From assembly GCF_938030145.1 (NCBI RefSeq), contig NZ_CALHGM010000016.1, positions 1 to 9,837 on the forward strand: DNA of 9,837 nucleotides, given 5' to 3'. The position numbers and the translations under genes were made by a program. This document shows positions 7,714 through 9,837 of the stretch, piece by piece; position 1 is the stretch's first letter; the number at the start of each line of letters is the position of its first letter. The notes beneath the pieces were generated by a model. The model saw only the letters and a list, made by a program, of their open reading frames with translations. It searched no databases and was not told the DNA's origin. This DNA comes from an uncultured Campylobacter sp. (lineage in GTDB: Bacteria; Campylobacterota; Campylobacteria; Campylobacterales; Campylobacteraceae).

Positions 7714-9837
7714 TACAAGCAATAGTTAAAAAAGGCAAAGTTTTAGCGGAGCAGATCCCTGCTCCAAGCGTTTCAAAGGGATGTGTTCTTATCAAAGTAG
7801 TAAATAGCTGCATATCGGCGGGCACCGAGATAAGCGGCGTATCAAATAGCGGAAAGAGCCTGATTAGAAGGGCTTTAGAGCAGCCGGAGAATGTAAAAAA
7901 AGTCATCAATATGGTGAAATCCGATGGCATAGCCAGCGTCTACGCGAAGGTAAAGGGCAAGCTTGATAGCGGAAGCCCGACCGGCTATTCGCTTAGCGGC
8001 GTCGTCATAGCAGTCGGAGAGGGCGTTTTAAATTTTGAAATCGGAGAGCGCGTCGCCGCAGCCGGCGCAGGGCTTGCGAACCACGCAGAGTATGTAGATG
8101 TACCTAAAAATTTAGTTATGAAAATGCCGCAGGATATGGACTTTGAGCGGGCTTGCACCGTGACTCTCGGCGGCATAGCGATGCAGGGCGTTAGGCGGAT
8201 CGATCTAAGGCTGGGCGAGACCTGCGTAGTCGTGGGAGCTGGGATTTTAGGACTTCTTGCGGTGCAGATGCTTAAAATTTCAGGGGTGAGGGTCGCTGTC
8301 AGCGATTTTGACGATAGGCGCTTGCAGATAGCAAAGGAATACGGCGCCGAGCTAACTATCAATCCATCAAAGGAAAATTTGCTAGACGTCGTCTCATCTT
8401 GGAGCGGTGGGCACGGCGCCGATGGAGTGTTATTTACCGCTGCTACGAACAGTAGCGAGCCGCTATCGCAAAGCTTTCAGATGTGCAAGAAAAAGGGCAG
8501 AGTGGTGCTTGTAGGCGTTGCCGGCATGCAGATCAATAGAGAGGATATGTATAAAAAGGAGCTTGATTTTCTTATCTCCACATCCTATGGGCCGGGTCGC
8601 TACGACAAGAGCTACGAAGAGGGGGGGCTTGATTATCCGTTTAGCTACGTCAGATGGACTGAAAATCGAAATATGAGCGAGTATCTAAGGCTGGTAAATG
8701 AAAATTTGATAAAGCTGGATAAGCTCATAGACGCAAAATATCCTATCGAGCAGGTAACGGAGGCGTTTGAGTCGCTACAGACTTCGCAGAATAAGCCGCT
8801 TATGGTTTTGCTTGATTACGGCGAGGCAAATTTAACCGAGCTTGATAACTATCTAAATCACAATAAAAAAATCATTATAAATTCTATACCCGTAAACAGG
8901 GATGTGATAAACGTCGCGTTCGTCGGAGTCGGTGGATTTGCCACCGGTATGCACCTGCCTAATATCTCAAAGCTTACGGATAAGTATAAAATTTACGCGA
9001 TAATGAACCGAAGCGGACATAAGGCAAAGGCGGTGGCGCAGCAATACGGAGCGAACTACGCTACTTCAAATTTAGACGATATTTTAAATGACAAAAACGT
9101 CGATCTCGTGATAATCTCCACAAGGCACGATAGCCATGCGGAGCTTACTTTAAAGGCGCTTGAGGCGGGTAAAAACGTATTTGTAGAAAAGCCGCTTGCG
9201 ACAAACAAGGACGAGCTTGAAAAGATAAAGAAATTTTACGAAGGTGGAGGCGACAAGCCCTTTTTATTCGTGGGATTTAATAGGCGATTTAGCGCCTACG
9301 CGCAGGAGATAAAAAAGTACACGAGTGCTAGAATAAATCCTATGATAATTAGATATAGAATGAACGCAGGCTACATACCGATGGATCACTGGGTGCATGA
9401 AAGCGGCGGCAGAATGGTGGGCGAAGCGTGCCACATAATAGACCTGATGACGGCGCTAACGGGAAGCGAGATACAGAGCGTATTTTCGCAGGCTATCACG
9501 CCGAGCAATGAAAAATATAGCGCCGAAGATAACAAATCCATCGTCTTAAAATACAAAGACGGCTCGGTGGCTAATATCGAATATTTCGCAAACGGTAGCA
9601 AGGAGCTAAGTAAGGAATTTATGGAAATTCACTTCGATGGCAAGAGCATCGTTTTAGACGATTACAAAAGCCTAAAAGGATATGGAGTGGGGCTGAAAGA
9701 AATTTCAACGAACGTAAGCCAAAAGGGACAGCCAGAAGAGCTCGAGGCGCTATTTGGGGCTCTAAAAGGCAGCAAAAAAAACTGGCCGATAGAGCTTTGG
9801 GATATGGTGCAGACGACGGAGATTTCGTTTTTGATAT
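7710..9837 (+). CDS. Bi-domain oxidoreductase (zinc-less MDR + Gfo/Idh/MocA), 3'-partial
   Basis: The frame opens at ATG 7710 (ATGA overlap with the acyltransferase) and shows no stop up to the window edge: 709 codons. The N-terminal half is a medium-chain dehydrogenase/reductase: AGTEISG near residue 45, GYSLSGVV near 92, GERVAAAGAG near 113, and Rossmann motif GAGILG at 176-181. The usual GHE zinc-ligand segment is replaced by GYSLSG, so catalytic zinc is unlikely. The SYGPGRYDKSYEEGGLDYP stretch (about 290-308), then YVRWTENRNM, is typical of this fused family. The second half is a Gfo/Idh/MocA oxidoreductase with GVGGFATGMHLP (406-417), EKPLAT (493-498, Lys494), and GGRMVGEACHIID (566-578, His575, Asp578). 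Both halves should bind NAD(P); the substrate is unknown, probably a nucleotide sugar or lipid-linked sugar. Fused proteins of this type are commonly found in polysaccharide clusters and are about 700-720 residues, so only a short tail should be missing. Confidence 0.88.
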   Translation, partial: MIQAIVKKGKVLAEQIPAPSVSKGCVLIKVVNSCISAGTEISGVSNSGKSLIRRALEQPENVKKVINMVKSDGIASVYAKVKGKLDSGSPTGYSLSGVVIAVGEGVLNFEIGERVAAAGAGLANHAEYVDVPKNLVMKMPQDMDFERACTVTLGGIAMQGVRRIDLRLGETCVVVGAGILGLLAVQMLKISGVRVAVSDFDDRRLQIAKEYGAELTINPSKENLLDVVSSWSGGHGADGVLFTAATNSSEPLSQSFQMCKKKGRVVLVGVAGMQINREDMYKKELDFLISTSYGPGRYDKSYEEGGLDYPFSYVRWTENRNMSEYLRLVNENLIKLDKLIDAKYPIEQVTEAFESLQTSQNKPLMVLLDYGEANLTELDNYLNHNKKIIINSIPVNRDVINVAFVGVGGFATGMHLPNISKLTDKYKIYAIMNRSGHKAKAVAQQYGANYATSNLDDILNDKNVDLVIISTRHDSHAELTLKALEAGKNVFVEKPLATNKDELEKIKKFYEGGGDKPFLFVGFNRRFSAYAQEIKKYTSARINPMIIRYRMNAGYIPMDHWVHESGGRMVGEACHIIDLMTALTGSEIQSVFSQAITPSNEKYSAEDNKSIVLKYKDGSVANIEYFANGSKELSKEFMEIHFDGKSIVLDDYKSLKGYGVGLKEISTNVSQKGQPEELEALFGALKGSKKNWPIELWDMVQTTEISFLI
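8621..8627 (+). repeat. Poly-G run (G7) inside the fused oxidoreductase
   Basis: Seven consecutive G residues cover codons 304-306 (Glu-Gly-Gly) of the fused oxidoreductase. Here the frame is intact. The run is shorter than the acyltransferase tract and at the lower edge of lengths that switch, so it is only a candidate switch. A slip would truncate the protein before its second domain. Confidence 0.6.

Noticed and set aside
7985..8362. Reverse-strand reading frame of 125 codons, and similar ones at 4735-5031, 6231-6476 and 9386-9601
   Set aside because: They lie wholly inside strongly supported + strand enzymes with clear motifs, show no recognisable domain, and are low-complexity Ser/Pro/Ala/Leu-rich antisense shadows.

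Overview
This window reads as part of a surface-polysaccharide biosynthesis locus (capsule, O-antigen or lipooligosaccharide type), all on the + strand. The likely host is Campylobacter or a close relative. Three things suggest this: frequent AAATTT/AATTTTA-type codon runs, compact overlapping genes, and a poly-G contingency tract inside a surface-modification gene. The G+C of the right half would fit a non-jejuni species better than C. jejuni. The genus is an inference from composition and style, not from any marker gene.

Region 1 (1-4242) is strikingly AT-rich and encodes only membrane proteins. The first is a large GT-C-like polytopic protein that runs in from the left edge. It is followed by an 82-residue two-helix membrane protein and a second large GT-C-like polytopic protein with a long insertion after its first helix. 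Their junctions overlap by 1 and 8 nt, so they look like one translationally coupled unit. GT-C enzymes use polyprenyl-phosphate-linked sugars outside the cytoplasmic membrane, which would fit late glycan modification.

Region 2 (4295-9837) has clearly higher G+C. It starts with wecB and wecC, which convert UDP-GlcNAc to UDP-ManNAc and then to UDP-ManNAcA. Next come a family 3 acyltransferase and a large fused oxidoreductase (zinc-less MDR domain plus Gfo/Idh/MocA domain) that runs off the right edge. Each of the three junctions overlaps by 4 nt (GTGA, ATGA, ATGA).

The main observation is a run of nine G residues at 6730-6738 inside the acyltransferase gene. It puts the true ATG at 6615, and the catalytic R-X10-H motif after it, out of frame with the rest of the protein. 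The reading frame predicts that G8 or G11 is ON and that the sequenced G9 is OFF. A simple ORF call from the GTG at 6742 misses the gene's first 42 codons, including the active site. A second, shorter G7 run lies in frame in the fused oxidoreductase. The locus therefore appears to make a ManNAcA-containing glycan whose acylation, and possibly another modification, is switched stochastically. I saw no tRNA, rRNA, CRISPR array, insertion sequence or convincing intrinsic terminator.
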